Below, piece after piece: positions 8,243 to 16,575 of a DNA stretch of 64,000 nucleotides (within the stretch, counting starts at the first letter, position 1; the number at the start of each line of letters is the position of its first letter). Position numbers and translations under genes: made by a program. The notes under the pieces were generated by a model that was given only the letters and a program-made list of their open reading frames with translations, was not told the DNA's origin and did no database searches. The DNA is from CAVPUA01 sp963708805 (GTDB lineage: Bacteria; Actinomycetota; Actinomycetes; Mycobacteriales; Jatrophihabitantaceae): assembly GCA_963708805.1 (NCBI GenBank), contig CAVPUA010000003.1:1984001-2048000 (forward strand), read 5' to 3'.

Positions 8243-8920
8243 TCAGCCGCCTGCGCGCCAGTGCTCGATGCGCCGGTGGTCCGGGGTGAATCCGTGGCCG
8301 ACGCCCCACAGGACGGCTTGGGTACGGCTGGTGACGTCGATCTTGCGGTAGATGTTGCGGATGTAGGACTTCACCGTGTTGGGGCTGAGGTAGGTCAGCG
8401 CGGCAACATCGGCGTTGCTCTTTCCCTGGGTGATCAGGGCCAGGATCTCGGACTCGCGATCAGTGAGGCCCTCGGGGCGCCCAGGCCACTCGAGGCCGGG
8501 AGCGCTCTTGGCGCGCGGTGGTGCGTCGCTGATGACGTGCTGTCCGGCGTGCACTGCTTCGAGGGCGGCGACGAGGTCGCGGGCGGGGAGCGTTTTGGAG
8601 AGGTAGCCGTGGACGCCGAGCTGGCGGGCGTTGGCGATCAGATCGGGGTGGAAGTTCCACGTGTAGATGACAACACGGTGCGCCCTGGGGTTGTTGATCA
8701 GTACGTCGATCTCGTGGTGGTCTGATTCGGGCTGGGCGAAGGAGTCGTAGAGCACGATGTCGACCGGATCGGCGACGGGTTCGTTGGCGTCGATTTCGAC
8801 GATGGCGACGCGGTCACCGTAGCCCTCGAGCATGTGGGCGACGCCGGCCAGGACGACGTCGTAGTCATCGACCAGCGCCACGGTGATGGGTGCGCCCGAG
8901 CCGTTTTTCACCTCGTCCAC
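8243..8920 (-). CDS. LuxR/NarL-family response regulator
   Basis: About 225 residues from GTG 8920; GTG 8911 is equally possible, and the longer frame to 8998 crosses the repeated promoter element. Receiver domain: acidic pair VDDYD, phosphoacceptor in DIVLYDSFA, Thr/Tyr switch region VVIYTWN and Lys in GYLSKTLP. The C-terminal LuxR helix-turn-helix has LTDRESEILALITQGKSNADVA and NTVKSYIRNIYRKI. No sensor kinase gene is adjacent, so it is an orphan here. It is divergent from the DUF6131-STAS pair. Confidence 0.87.
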   Translation of the reverse strand: MDEVKNGSGAPITVALVDDYDVVLAGVAHMLEGYGDRVAIVEIDANEPVADPVDIVLYDSFAQPESDHHEIDVLINNPRAHRVVIYTWNFHPDLIANARQLGVHGYLSKTLPARDLVAALEAVHAGQHVISDAPPRAKSAPGLEWPGRPEGLTDRESEILALITQGKSNADVAALTYLSPNTVKSYIRNIYRKIDVTSRTQAVLWGVGHGFTPDHRRIEHWRAGG

Positions 8921-8927
8921 GATACCC

Positions 8928-8961
8928 CCCCTAGGGGTGTGCTGCCTGAGCCCTAGGGGTG
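8928..8961 (+). promoter_or_regulatory. Direct repeat CCCTAGGGGTG (22-bp phase) between divergent genes
   Basis: CCCTAGGGGTG is present at 8929-8939 and 8951-8961, exactly 22 bp apart; the first contains the palindrome CCCCTAGGGG (8928-8937). It sits between the response regulator (start near 8920, minus) and the DUF6131 gene (9013, plus). Phased direct repeats suit autoregulation by the LuxR-type protein; this is inference. Confidence 0.5.
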
Positions 8962-9012
8962 GTTTCGTGAACTCCAGGACATGATCCACAACCGTCATCG
9001 AAAGGCAGCCCC

Positions 9013-9168
9013 ATGATCGTTCTTGGCATCGTCCTGCTCGTCATCGGCTTCATCGCGAAAATCCCAATCCTGTGGACGATCGGCATCATCGTGCTCGTCA
9101 TCGGAGCGATCCTCGCGCTGATGGGCGTCGCCGGGCGCGAGGTCGGCGGCAGACGCCACTGGTACTGA
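9013..9168 (+). CDS. DUF6131 family small membrane protein
   Basis: A 51-residue protein, too short for usual ORF cut-offs, starting at ATG 9013 with AAAGG upstream. It is two hydrophobic helices (from MIVLGIVLLVIGF and from WTIGIIVLVIGAILALMG) followed by a short tail GREVGGRRHWY. This is the typical sequence of the widespread actinobacterial DUF6131 family, whose function is unknown. It is followed 13 bp later by a STAS gene and opposed by a response regulator across a repeated promoter element. Confidence 0.8.
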   Translation: MIVLGIVLLVIGFIAKIPILWTIGIIVLVIGAILALMGVAGREVGGRRHWY

Positions 9169-9181
9169 GCCGCGTGCTCGC

Positions 9182-9511
9182 GTGGGGTTCGCGTGCTCAG
9201 TCGACATCGTCGACGGCATAGCAACGGTCCACCTGACCGGCGAAGCAGATCTCACCAGCGTCGACGCGATGCAGGTCGTGGGCAGCGAGGCGATCGGCGA
9301 TCCCACCGTCCGATCCGTCATCGTGGACTGCGCCGGCATCACGTTCTGCGATTCGACCGTGCTCAGCGTCCTGATCGGGTGGCGCAACCTGGGTCTTGAC
9401 CGGGACTGCGCGCTGTCGCTGCGCGGGGTGCCCCGTCAGATGATGAAGGTTCTGCGCATCACCCAACTCGATGCTGTGTTCGACGCGGCACCCTTGGACT
9501 CATCGGGTTGA
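9182..9511 (+). CDS. STAS-domain protein (anti-sigma factor antagonist type)
   Basis: 109 residues from GTG 9182. A single STAS domain with the beta-strand VHLTGEADLTSVDA and the loop FCDSTVLSVLI, where the Ser/Thr after Asp corresponds to the phosphorylated residue of SpoIIAA/RsbV antagonists. Such proteins release a sigma factor from an anti-sigma kinase when dephosphorylated. No anti-sigma kinase or sigma factor gene is visible in the window, so the partner is unknown. Confidence 0.8.
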   Translation: MGFACSVDIVDGIATVHLTGEADLTSVDAMQVVGSEAIGDPTVRSVIVDCAGITFCDSTVLSVLIGWRNLGLDRDCALSLRGVPRQMMKVLRITQLDAVFDAAPLDSSG

Positions 9512-9592
9512 CGTGTCTGAACGTCCGGGTCGATGGGCATATGTGAGCGGGGACGCGCACCGACGCGCGCTCGCGTTCGAAGGACACGCCTC

Positions 9593-11182
9593 ATGTTGAC
9601 GCTTCTCGTGCCGCTGTTGCTCCTGCTCACCGCCGGTGGAGGGACGGCCCTCGCGGTGATTGTCTCTCCGTGGTGGTGGTTCGCGGCCGCGCCGTTGATC
9701 GTCATCTCGCTCGTCGCGACGTGGGACGTACTCGAGCGGCGGCACTCCGTGCTGAGGAACTACCCGGTCCTCGGGCATCTGCGTTACCAGCTCGAACGGA
9801 TCCGTCCCGAGTTCCAGCAGTACTTCATCGAGCGCAACTACGACGGTCGCCCGTACGACCGCGACACTCGAAGCGTCATCTACGAGCGGGCCAAGGGCAT
9901 CCACGGTGAGCAGGCGTTCGGGACCGAACGTGAGGTCAACGAGGTCGGCTACGAATGGCTCCTTCACTCCGCGGCGCCGCTCGAGCCGCCGACTCAGGGA
10001 CAGCCGCGGGTACGGGTCGGCGGACCGGACTGCACCCGGCCGTACGACATGGCGTTGCTGAACGTCTCGGCGATGAGCTTCGGCGCGCTGAGCGCGAACG
10101 CGATCCGCGCCTTGAACGCCGGCGCCGCAAGGGGTGGCTTCGCCCATGACACCGGCGAAGGCGGCTTGACCGATCATCATCTGGAGAACGGCGGGGACCT
10201 GATCTGGGAGTTGGGCAGCGGATACTTCGGTGCTCGGACGAAGGACGGCGACTTCGATCCCGAGATGTTTCGCGAGAAGGCCGCCCACGACCAGGTCAAA
10301 TGCGTGTCGCTGAAGCTGAGCCAAGGGGCGAAGCCGGGTATCGGGGGAGTGCTGCCCGGAGCAAAGGTCACCAAGGAGATCGCTGACGCGCGCGGAGTGC
10401 CACAAGGCGAGAAATGCGTGAGTCCGGCCGCTCATCGGGTGTTCCACACTCCCCGCGAACTGGTTCAGTTCATCGCCCGAATGCGGGAGCTGGCGGACGG
10501 CAAGCCCACCGGCTTCAAGCTGTGCGTCGGCTACCGGCACGAATTGCTGGCTGTGTGCAAGGCCATGGCCGAAGAGCAGATCACACCGGACTTCATCGTG
10601 GTCGACGGCTCCGAGGGCGGCACCGGCGCGGCACCGTTGGAGTACGAGGACCACGTGGGCACACCATTGACCGACGGCCTGATCATGGTGCACAACGCGC
10701 TCGTCGGCACCGGTTTGCGCGATCGGATCAAGTTGGGCGCGAGCGGCAAGGTCTCGACCGGCACCGACATCGTGAAGCGGCTCGCGCAGGGGGCGGATTA
10801 CACCAACGCCGCCCGGGCGATGATGATGGCGATCGGCTGCATCCAAGCCCAGAAATGCCACACGAACGAGTGCCCCGTCGGTGTCGCGACCCAGGACCCC
10901 AGACGTTCGCGCGCGTTGGACGTCACCGACAAGACCACTCGTGTCGAGCGTTATCAAGAGGCGACCGTCGCCCAGGCCCAGCAGTTGGTTGCCTCCCTCG
11001 GACTGCGTAGCCCGAGCCAGCTGCATCCGGCCATGTTGATGCGCCGCATCGATCACGTCCACACGTCGAGCTACGCCCAGCTCTACGAGTGGCTCGAACC
11101 CGGTCAACTGTTGAGCGAGCCACCCGAGGAGTGGGCCGCCGACTGGGCGGCTGCCGGCCCCGACACATTCCTTCGAGTCTGA
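9593..11182 (+). CDS. FMN-binding glutamate synthase-domain protein (membrane anchored)
   Basis: 529 residues from ATG 9593 (AAGGA upstream); the 20-codon extension to 9533 is non-homologous. Two hydrophobic helices (residues about 3-45) precede a TIM-barrel equivalent to the FMN domain of glutamate synthase: NVSAMSFGALS, HDTGEGGLTDHH, VVDGSEGGTGAAP and a cysteine-bearing KCHTNECPVG loop. Stand-alone proteins of this family (YerD-like) have no glutaminase domain and their substrate is not established. The next gene, a PoxB-like enzyme, starts eight bases after the stop, so the two are probably co-transcribed. Confidence 0.85.
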   Translation: MLTLLVPLLLLLTAGGGTALAVIVSPWWWFAAAPLIVISLVATWDVLERRHSVLRNYPVLGHLRYQLERIRPEFQQYFIERNYDGRPYDRDTRSVIYERAKGIHGEQAFGTEREVNEVGYEWLLHSAAPLEPPTQGQPRVRVGGPDCTRPYDMALLNVSAMSFGALSANAIRALNAGAARGGFAHDTGEGGLTDHHLENGGDLIWELGSGYFGARTKDGDFDPEMFREKAAHDQVKCVSLKLSQGAKPGIGGVLPGAKVTKEIADARGVPQGEKCVSPAAHRVFHTPRELVQFIARMRELADGKPTGFKLCVGYRHELLAVCKAMAEEQITPDFIVVDGSEGGTGAAPLEYEDHVGTPLTDGLIMVHNALVGTGLRDRIKLGASGKVSTGTDIVKRLAQGADYTNAARAMMMAIGCIQAQKCHTNECPVGVATQDPRRSRALDVTDKTTRVERYQEATVAQAQQLVASLGLRSPSQLHPAMLMRRIDHVHTSSYAQLYEWLEPGQLLSEPPEEWAADWAAAGPDTFLRV

Positions 11183-11190
11183 GGATTCCG

Positions 11191-12921
11191 ATGAGCACAG
11201 TTGCCGAGTTGATCGTGTCCGCGCTGGCCGAGCAGGGCGTCCGGACGGTGTGGGGAGTGGTGGGCGATGCGCTGAACCCCGTAACCGATGCCATTCGCCG
11301 CGAGGAGCGCATCGAGTGGATCGGGGTGCGGCACGAGGAGGTCGCCGCGTTCGCGGCCGGGGCCCAGGCCCAGCTCACCGGCACTCTCGGCGTCTGCATG
11401 GGCACCGTGGGGCCGGGATCGATTCATCTGCTCAATGGTTTGTACGACGCCAAGAAGTCACACGCGCCGGTGCTCGCGATCTGCGGGCAGGTGCCGCTCG
11501 AGGATGTCGGCAGCGACTTCTTCCAAGAGGTCGACAACGACGCCTTGTTCCGGGACGTGGCTGTCTTCTGTCGGACGATCACGTCGCCGGCCCAGGCCTC
11601 GACGCTGCTCGAGCAGGCCGTGCAGGCCGCGCTCAACGCCCCGGGCGTCGCGGTGCTCACTCTTCCGGGCGACGTAGGTGGACTGGACATCCCGAAGCAC
11701 ACGCCGGTGCCGCGCTTCATCGAGGCTCATCCGCCAACGGTTCCCGATGCGGCGGCCTTGGAGCGCGCGGCTGGACTCATCAACGGGGCGGCGACTGTGA
11801 CCATGCTCGTCGGGATCGGAGCCCGGGATGCGCGCGCCGAAGTGCTCGACTTCGCGGGGCATGTCCAGGCGCCGATGGTTCTGACGCTCAAGGCGAAGGA
11901 ACGGCTGGAGTTCGAGAACCGGTTCCAGGTCGGTCAGTCCGGCTTGATCGGAAACCCCGCCTCGACGCGAGCCTTCGACGGTGGCGACGTCCTGCTGATG
12001 GTCGGTACCGACTTTCCTTATCGCGATTGGTATCCGCAGGGCAAGACCGTGATCCAGATCGACGCGCGACCCGAGTACCTCGGCCGGAGGACCCACATCG
12101 CGCTCGGCCTCGTGGGTCACTCCGCTCCGACGTTGCGCGCTCTGCGGGAACTGGTCGACGCGAAGTCGGACTCGTCGCATCTCGACGACTGTCGCGAGCA
12201 TTACGAGTCATGGGTCAAGCGCCAAATGGCGCTGACCGAACCGGATCACGACCAGAGCCTCGTCGGGCGCGTGCAGAAGCACTTCGACAACACCGAGCAA
12301 CGGATCCGGCCCGAGGTGCTGGCGCTCGCCGTCGACCGCCACGCCAGTCCGGATGCCGTCTTCACCACCGACACCGGGATGTCGACCGTCTGGCTGTCGA
12401 GGTTCGTCACGATGTCGGATCGCCGGGCGCTGCTCGGATCGTTCAACCTGGGCTCGATGGCCAATGCGATGCCACAAGCGCTGGGTGCGTCGGCTCTCGA
12501 CCGTTCACGACAGGTCATCGCCTTCTGCGGCGACGGCGGCCTGTCGATGTTGCTGGGTGACTTGATCACTGCGGTGAGCCACGATCTGCCGGTCAAGCTC
12601 GTGGTGTTCGACAACGGGCGACTGGGAATGGTCAAGCTCGAGCAAGAGCAAGTCGGTCTGCCGGAGTTCGGCACCGTATTGGCCAACCCCGATTTCGCCG
12701 CGGTCGCCCGGGCGATCGGACTGCACGCCGTCCGGGTCGAAGATCCCGGCGAGGTCGACGACGCCGTCCGTGCGGCGTTGGCTCACGACGGCCCGGTGCT
12801 GTTGGACGTCCTGACCAACCCGGAAGAGGTCTCGGTGCCGGGCAAGGTGAAGGTCGCGCAGGGCTGGGGCTTCGCCATCGCCAAGATCCGCGAGACGGTG
12901 CTGTCCGAAGGCGATTCCTGA
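11191..12921 (+). CDS. poxB: Thiamine pyrophosphate enzyme, pyruvate dehydrogenase/oxidase (PoxB-like)
   Basis: 576 residues from ATG 11191, preceded by GAGGA. Three-domain ThDP enzyme: the N-terminal PYR domain has the catalytic Glu in GVRHEEVAAFAAGAQA, a central domain follows, and the C-terminal PP domain carries GDGGLSMLLGDLIT with the distal Asn in VFDNG. Sequence and length fit ubiquinone- or menaquinone-dependent pyruvate oxidases that turn pyruvate into acetate and CO2. Acetolactate synthase is a less likely alternative. It forms a pair with the FMN protein upstream. Confidence 0.8.
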   Translation: MSTVAELIVSALAEQGVRTVWGVVGDALNPVTDAIRREERIEWIGVRHEEVAAFAAGAQAQLTGTLGVCMGTVGPGSIHLLNGLYDAKKSHAPVLAICGQVPLEDVGSDFFQEVDNDALFRDVAVFCRTITSPAQASTLLEQAVQAALNAPGVAVLTLPGDVGGLDIPKHTPVPRFIEAHPPTVPDAAALERAAGLINGAATVTMLVGIGARDARAEVLDFAGHVQAPMVLTLKAKERLEFENRFQVGQSGLIGNPASTRAFDGGDVLLMVGTDFPYRDWYPQGKTVIQIDARPEYLGRRTHIALGLVGHSAPTLRALRELVDAKSDSSHLDDCREHYESWVKRQMALTEPDHDQSLVGRVQKHFDNTEQRIRPEVLALAVDRHASPDAVFTTDTGMSTVWLSRFVTMSDRRALLGSFNLGSMANAMPQALGASALDRSRQVIAFCGDGGLSMLLGDLITAVSHDLPVKLVVFDNGRLGMVKLEQEQVGLPEFGTVLANPDFAAVARAIGLHAVRVEDPGEVDDAVRAALAHDGPVLLDVLTNPEEVSVPGKVKVAQGWGFAIAKIRETVLSEGDS

Positions 12922-12995
12922 CCTCTCCTGGCGGAGTCCCATTGCGGCGTCGGCCGTTGGGCGACCGCGGTGCCAGGTCGGCCATCCGTGTGTGG

Positions 12996-13886
12996 TCAGC
13001 GGCTGACGGCAGACCCTTGACGTCGTTTGACCGCATACATGGCGTGGTCGGCTGTCCGCAGGGCGTCTTCGGCGGTTTCGCCATGCGCGGCGAGGTGGTC
13101 ACCGACGCTGGCGGCGACGATGACCGTGTGGGCATGAATGATCTGTGGCTGCGCGAGAACGGCTGTGATGCGGCGGGCCAGAACCGTCAACGCTGGGGCG
13201 GAGATGCGAGGAGCGGAGATCGCGAACTCGTCACCGCCCAGGCGCGCGACGGTGTCTTGGGGCCGGACTTCTTCGCTTAGGCGGTGGGCCGCGGTCAGCA
13301 AAACCTCGTCGCCGGTGTCATGCCCGTAGGTGTCGTTGACTGCTTTGAAGCCGTCCAAGTCGACGTAGAGGACCCCGACGTCCCCGCTGGTCTCGCGTCC
13401 ATGTCGTGGCGTCAGCGCATGGGTGAGGCGCTCCATGAAGAGAGTTCTGTTGGCGAGGCCGGTCAGCGGGTCGTGCGCCGCTTGGTGGGCCAGTGCCTGC
13501 TCGGCCATCTTGCGCCGGGTGATGTCGACGTGGGAGACGACCGCCGTCGACGGTGCGCCGGCGATCGGAGTGACGCGCATGAGAAACCACCGCCGCGCGG
13601 CCGGAGAAGGGCAGGGGTATTCCAACTCAACCTGCGTCGACTTGCCGGCCAGCACCGCGCGCAGCCCGGCCGCGGCCGTGTGCGCGTCCTCGCAGCCGGC
13701 CGCTGCCGAGCGGTCGCACAGTTCCAGGTAGTTGACGCCGACGCCGGTCGCCTCGGAACGGCCACCGTTGTCCGCGGCGAACATTCGCCAGGTGTGGTTG
13801 ACGGCGACGATCGTGCCTTGCTGGTCAACCACGGCCGTCGCGTCAGGGAGAGCATCGAGCACCGCGCCGGCGAGCATGGTGCTCAC
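12996..13886 (-). CDS. PAS-GGDEF diguanylate cyclase
   Basis: 296 residues. An N-terminal PAS domain (residues about 8-125, with DATAVVDQQGTIVAVNHTW) precedes a GGDEF domain starting at AHDPLTGLANRTLF and carrying an intact active site RLGGDEFAI near residue 215. No EAL domain is present, so it should make cyclic di-GMP rather than degrade it. It is the last gene of an operon with a membrane glycosyltransferase (39 bp upstream) and a lipoprotein, suggesting that local cyclic di-GMP controls polysaccharide output. Confidence 0.87.
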   Translation of the reverse strand: MSTMLAGAVLDALPDATAVVDQQGTIVAVNHTWRMFAADNGGRSEATGVGVNYLELCDRSAAAGCEDAHTAAAGLRAVLAGKSTQVELEYPCPSPAARRWFLMRVTPIAGAPSTAVVSHVDITRRKMAEQALAHQAAHDPLTGLANRTLFMERLTHALTPRHGRETSGDVGVLYVDLDGFKAVNDTYGHDTGDEVLLTAAHRLSEEVRPQDTVARLGGDEFAISAPRISAPALTVLARRITAVLAQPQIIHAHTVIVAASVGDHLAAHGETAEDALRTADHAMYAVKRRQGSAVSR

Positions 13887-13925
13887 GATCTCCTCCGAGG
13901 CTGGATCATCGGAAAACTCAACCGA

Positions 13926-15596
13926 CTAGACCGAGAAACCGCGCTGGCGGCGGATGAGCTTCTTGAGCATGAAGACGGTTTGGCTGATGGTCACGACGTA
14001 CAGCACGGGCCAACCGACGGAGAGGATCGTGGACTTCACGTCGATGCTCTGGCGGGACCAGGTGAAGATCAGCACTCCGAAGACGGCCGCCGCGTAGATC
14101 GCCGGCATGATGTAGGCCGACCCGCGGCCGCGCTCGGCGGCGGCCTGGGCGGCCCAGTTGTCCTTCTCGACGCGGGCGAAGAACTGAGCCCACGCGGTGA
14201 GGAAGTGCCCCATCCGAAGCCACATGTAGGCCTCAGCCGGAAAGAAGAGCGCGGCATACAACAGGTCTGAAGGTCCTCTGTCCTTCATGGCCGTCGCTAT
14301 TCGGAGGTTCAGCAGGATTGCCACCGCCGGCGGGATGAGCCAGACCGGGTTGAAGACGAAGGCGTGGATGGACAGCGCCGCCGCGAGCAACAGCGCGAAC
14401 CCCATGCGGGTCGAGACGTTGAAGATCATCGAGATGTTCTCCCACCACCGCAGCCGAAGGTTGGCGTGAAGCGGTTGCCCCTTCGTGTCGCCGCGCTGTC
14501 CGGGCCAGAGCAGGTCGATGCCGCCGTAGTTCCATTTGACCTGCTGACCGTGCAGGCCGCGCAACGTCGTCATCGGGCCGACGTTCGCCCGGGCTCTCGC
14601 ACTGATCTTCGTCGAGAAGCCGGCGTCCTTGATCTGCAGTGAGAGTTTCGAGTCCTCGACCTCGGAGTCGCGTACCCACGGCGATTCCTGGTGGTTGCGC
14701 ACCATCACCGCTTCGAGGGCCGCCATCGAGAACAGCGAGCACTGGCCGCCCAAAACCGCCATGTTGCGGCCGTGCAGCAGGTTGTCCATGTTGAAGCTGG
14801 CGAACTGGGCACGCTGCCCGGCCACGAGAAAACGTGGAGTGGCCCCGGAGACCTTGGATTTGTCGATCGAGTAGACGGCTGACAACCCGCCGATCCGGCG
14901 ATCGTCGACCATCTCCTTCTCGAGCCACTCGACGGCTTGGTAGTCCGGACAGGTGTCGCCGTCGACGCCCAGGATGAAGTCGAAACGTCCACGACTGAGC
15001 GTGTATCCGTAGTTGAGCGCGCCGACTTTCTTGTCGGGGTTCACGCCGAGGTCGTGTACCTCGACGACGGTGTGGAACTCGACGCCCTTGACGATTCGTG
15101 AGTGTTCGCCCGCGAACTTCTCCGCGATCTCCATCGTGTCGTCGTCGGTGTTGTTGACGATGACGTAGATGGCGTCGGGCATCCGGGTCTGGATCAGTAA
15201 GGCCGCGAGGACGTCCGCGATCGAGTCCTGCTCGTTGTAGCAGGGTATGACGCAACTGATGCGCGCGTTGCGGGCGGCGGGCGGATTGAACGCCCTCGCG
15301 CCTTTGGACACGTTGGCCGGGGGAGCTTCGTCCAGCTGCCGTTCGGTGCGGGTGATCGTTCGGGTCCGGCCGTCGTGCACGGACTCGCGAACCGTGGTGG
15401 TGACGGCTTCGGCTTCCGGCGCGTCGCCCGGTATGACGCGCGTCGGCTGCTCAGTGGTCGGCGCGACTTCGACCGGGGCCTCCGTGACGGGTTCGATGTC
15501 GATCGTCTTCATCGACTTGCCGCTGGTGGAGCGAGCGAGCAACTTGGGTCGGTCGGTGGCCCGGCGCAGCCCGGGTGTGGTGGAGGGAGGGTTCAC
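13926..15596 (-). CDS. Membrane glycosyltransferase, family 2 (polysaccharide synthase type)
   Basis: About 556 residues from GTG 15596, which overlaps the stop of the lipoprotein gene (GTGA), indicating coupled translation. A disordered N-terminus of about 110 residues precedes the catalytic domain: SCVIPCYNEQDSIADV, the metal-binding GVDGDTCPD, the acceptor motif SEVEDSKLS and GQQVKWNYG (a QxxKW variant of the processive QxxRW). The C-terminal third has about five membrane helices. It fits synthases that polymerise and export polysaccharide. No PilZ domain is seen, so any cyclic di-GMP effect would act through another protein. Confidence 0.85.
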   Translation of the reverse strand: MNPPSTTPGLRRATDRPKLLARSTSGKSMKTIDIEPVTEAPVEVAPTTEQPTRVIPGDAPEAEAVTTTVRESVHDGRTRTITRTERQLDEAPPANVSKGARAFNPPAARNARISCVIPCYNEQDSIADVLAALLIQTRMPDAIYVIVNNTDDDTMEIAEKFAGEHSRIVKGVEFHTVVEVHDLGVNPDKKVGALNYGYTLSRGRFDFILGVDGDTCPDYQAVEWLEKEMVDDRRIGGLSAVYSIDKSKVSGATPRFLVAGQRAQFASFNMDNLLHGRNMAVLGGQCSLFSMAALEAVMVRNHQESPWVRDSEVEDSKLSLQIKDAGFSTKISARARANVGPMTTLRGLHGQQVKWNYGGIDLLWPGQRGDTKGQPLHANLRLRWWENISMIFNVSTRMGFALLLAAALSIHAFVFNPVWLIPPAVAILLNLRIATAMKDRGPSDLLYAALFFPAEAYMWLRMGHFLTAWAQFFARVEKDNWAAQAAAERGRGSAYIMPAIYAAAVFGVLIFTWSRQSIDVKSTILSVGWPVLYVVTISQTVFMLKKLIRRQRGFSV

Positions 15597-16318
15597 GACT
15601 GGCTCCCGGTGAGCAGCGGGATCGTGATGCTGTCCAGCGCGGTCTGCGCGGCGTAGAGGGTCGAGGTCGGAGCGATCTGGACGCTGAAGTCGAACTCGAC
15701 GATGAGGGTCACCGCGCTGGACTTGTCGGCCGTCGCCGGGACGGTCACGACGCTGTTGTAGCTTTGCGGCGGCGTGATCGCGAAGCTTCTCGAATCCTGT
15801 TTGACGATCGCACGGGTGACACCGTCGTCGGCGGTCGCGATGAAGTCGTTCACGAGGATGATCTGGGTGCTGTCGGCGCCCTCGATGTGCGCGGCCACGC
15901 GCACCGTCTTCGTCGACGAGTCGCGATAGACCTTGGCGTCGTCGGCGGTGTAGTACACGATCACCGCCGAGAAGGCACCGACCGCGACCTTGTGGGTCAC
16001 CGATCCGGTGTCGAGGTCGCCGGCGACTCTTGGCGTGGTGGTCGACGATTGCCCGGTCGTCGGCGTGGCGCTGGGCGTCGGGCTGACTGTCGTGGAGCTC
16101 GCGGCGTCCGGCTTGGTCTTGCCCACGCTCGACCTGCTCACCGTCCGGCTCATGCTGAGGTTCGGCACCGAGCACGCGGTCAGGGCGCCGATCATGGCGA
16201 CGGCGCAGACCGCCGGGGCGGCCACTCGCCAGGTCTGGCGCGCCCGGCTCACCGGCGACGGTCGGGTGCGCGGCTCGACGCCTCGTGCACGGGAAGTTGG
16301 ACGGACGGCACGGGACAT
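15593..16318 (-). CDS. Putative lipoprotein of the polysaccharide operon
   Basis: About 241 residues from ATG 16318 (GAGG upstream). After a basic N-terminus of about 30 residues comes a signal helix ending in the lipobox GALTAC; acylation would occur at that Cys. A Ser/Thr/Pro-rich linker follows, then a beta-rich domain rich in Val/Thr with no family I recognise. It is first in an operon with the family 2 glycosyltransferase and the GGDEF protein and may act outside the membrane in polysaccharide export or anchoring. Confidence 0.7.
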   Translation of the reverse strand: MSRAVRPTSRARGVEPRTRPSPVSRARQTWRVAAPAVCAVAMIGALTACSVPNLSMSRTVSRSSVGKTKPDAASSTTVSPTPSATPTTGQSSTTTPRVAGDLDTGSVTHKVAVGAFSAVIVYYTADDAKVYRDSSTKTVRVAAHIEGADSTQIILVNDFIATADDGVTRAIVKQDSRSFAITPPQSYNSVVTVPATADKSSAVTLIVEFDFSVQIAPTSTLYAAQTALDSITIPLLTGSQS

Positions 16319-16378
16319 GGTGGACCTCGGATTCGGGCAGCCCTGGATGATGTCCCCGGTCAACCAGGCCAATGAGTG

Positions 16379-16480
16379 AAGATCGTTCTAACGCTAACCT
16401 TACGCGTCAAATACCGGCATCGATGCAACAGCGACGACCAATTAAACGATTAAAAGAGCGATATTTATTAGTCGAGATAC
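16379..16480. promoter_or_regulatory. AT-rich divergent promoter region
   Basis: Between the lipoprotein start (16318, minus) and the BON gene (16576, plus) lies the most AT-rich stretch of the window (for example ATTAAACGATTAAAAG and ATATTTATTAG near 16441-16471). It probably holds both promoters. No clear operator symmetry was found. Confidence 0.4.
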
Positions 16481-16575
16481 GGCACATGGCTTTGTTCGTG
16501 AAATGCAGGACCTTCAGCCCTAGTCCGAGCCCGACCGACGGCGCAGGTTTGAAGGACCGACAGGAAGAGGCCGCA

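Noticed and set aside
9500..11107. 535-codon antisense frame opposite the FMN glutamate-synthase-like gene
   Set aside because: The plus strand has clear FMN-barrel motifs; the antisense translation has none.
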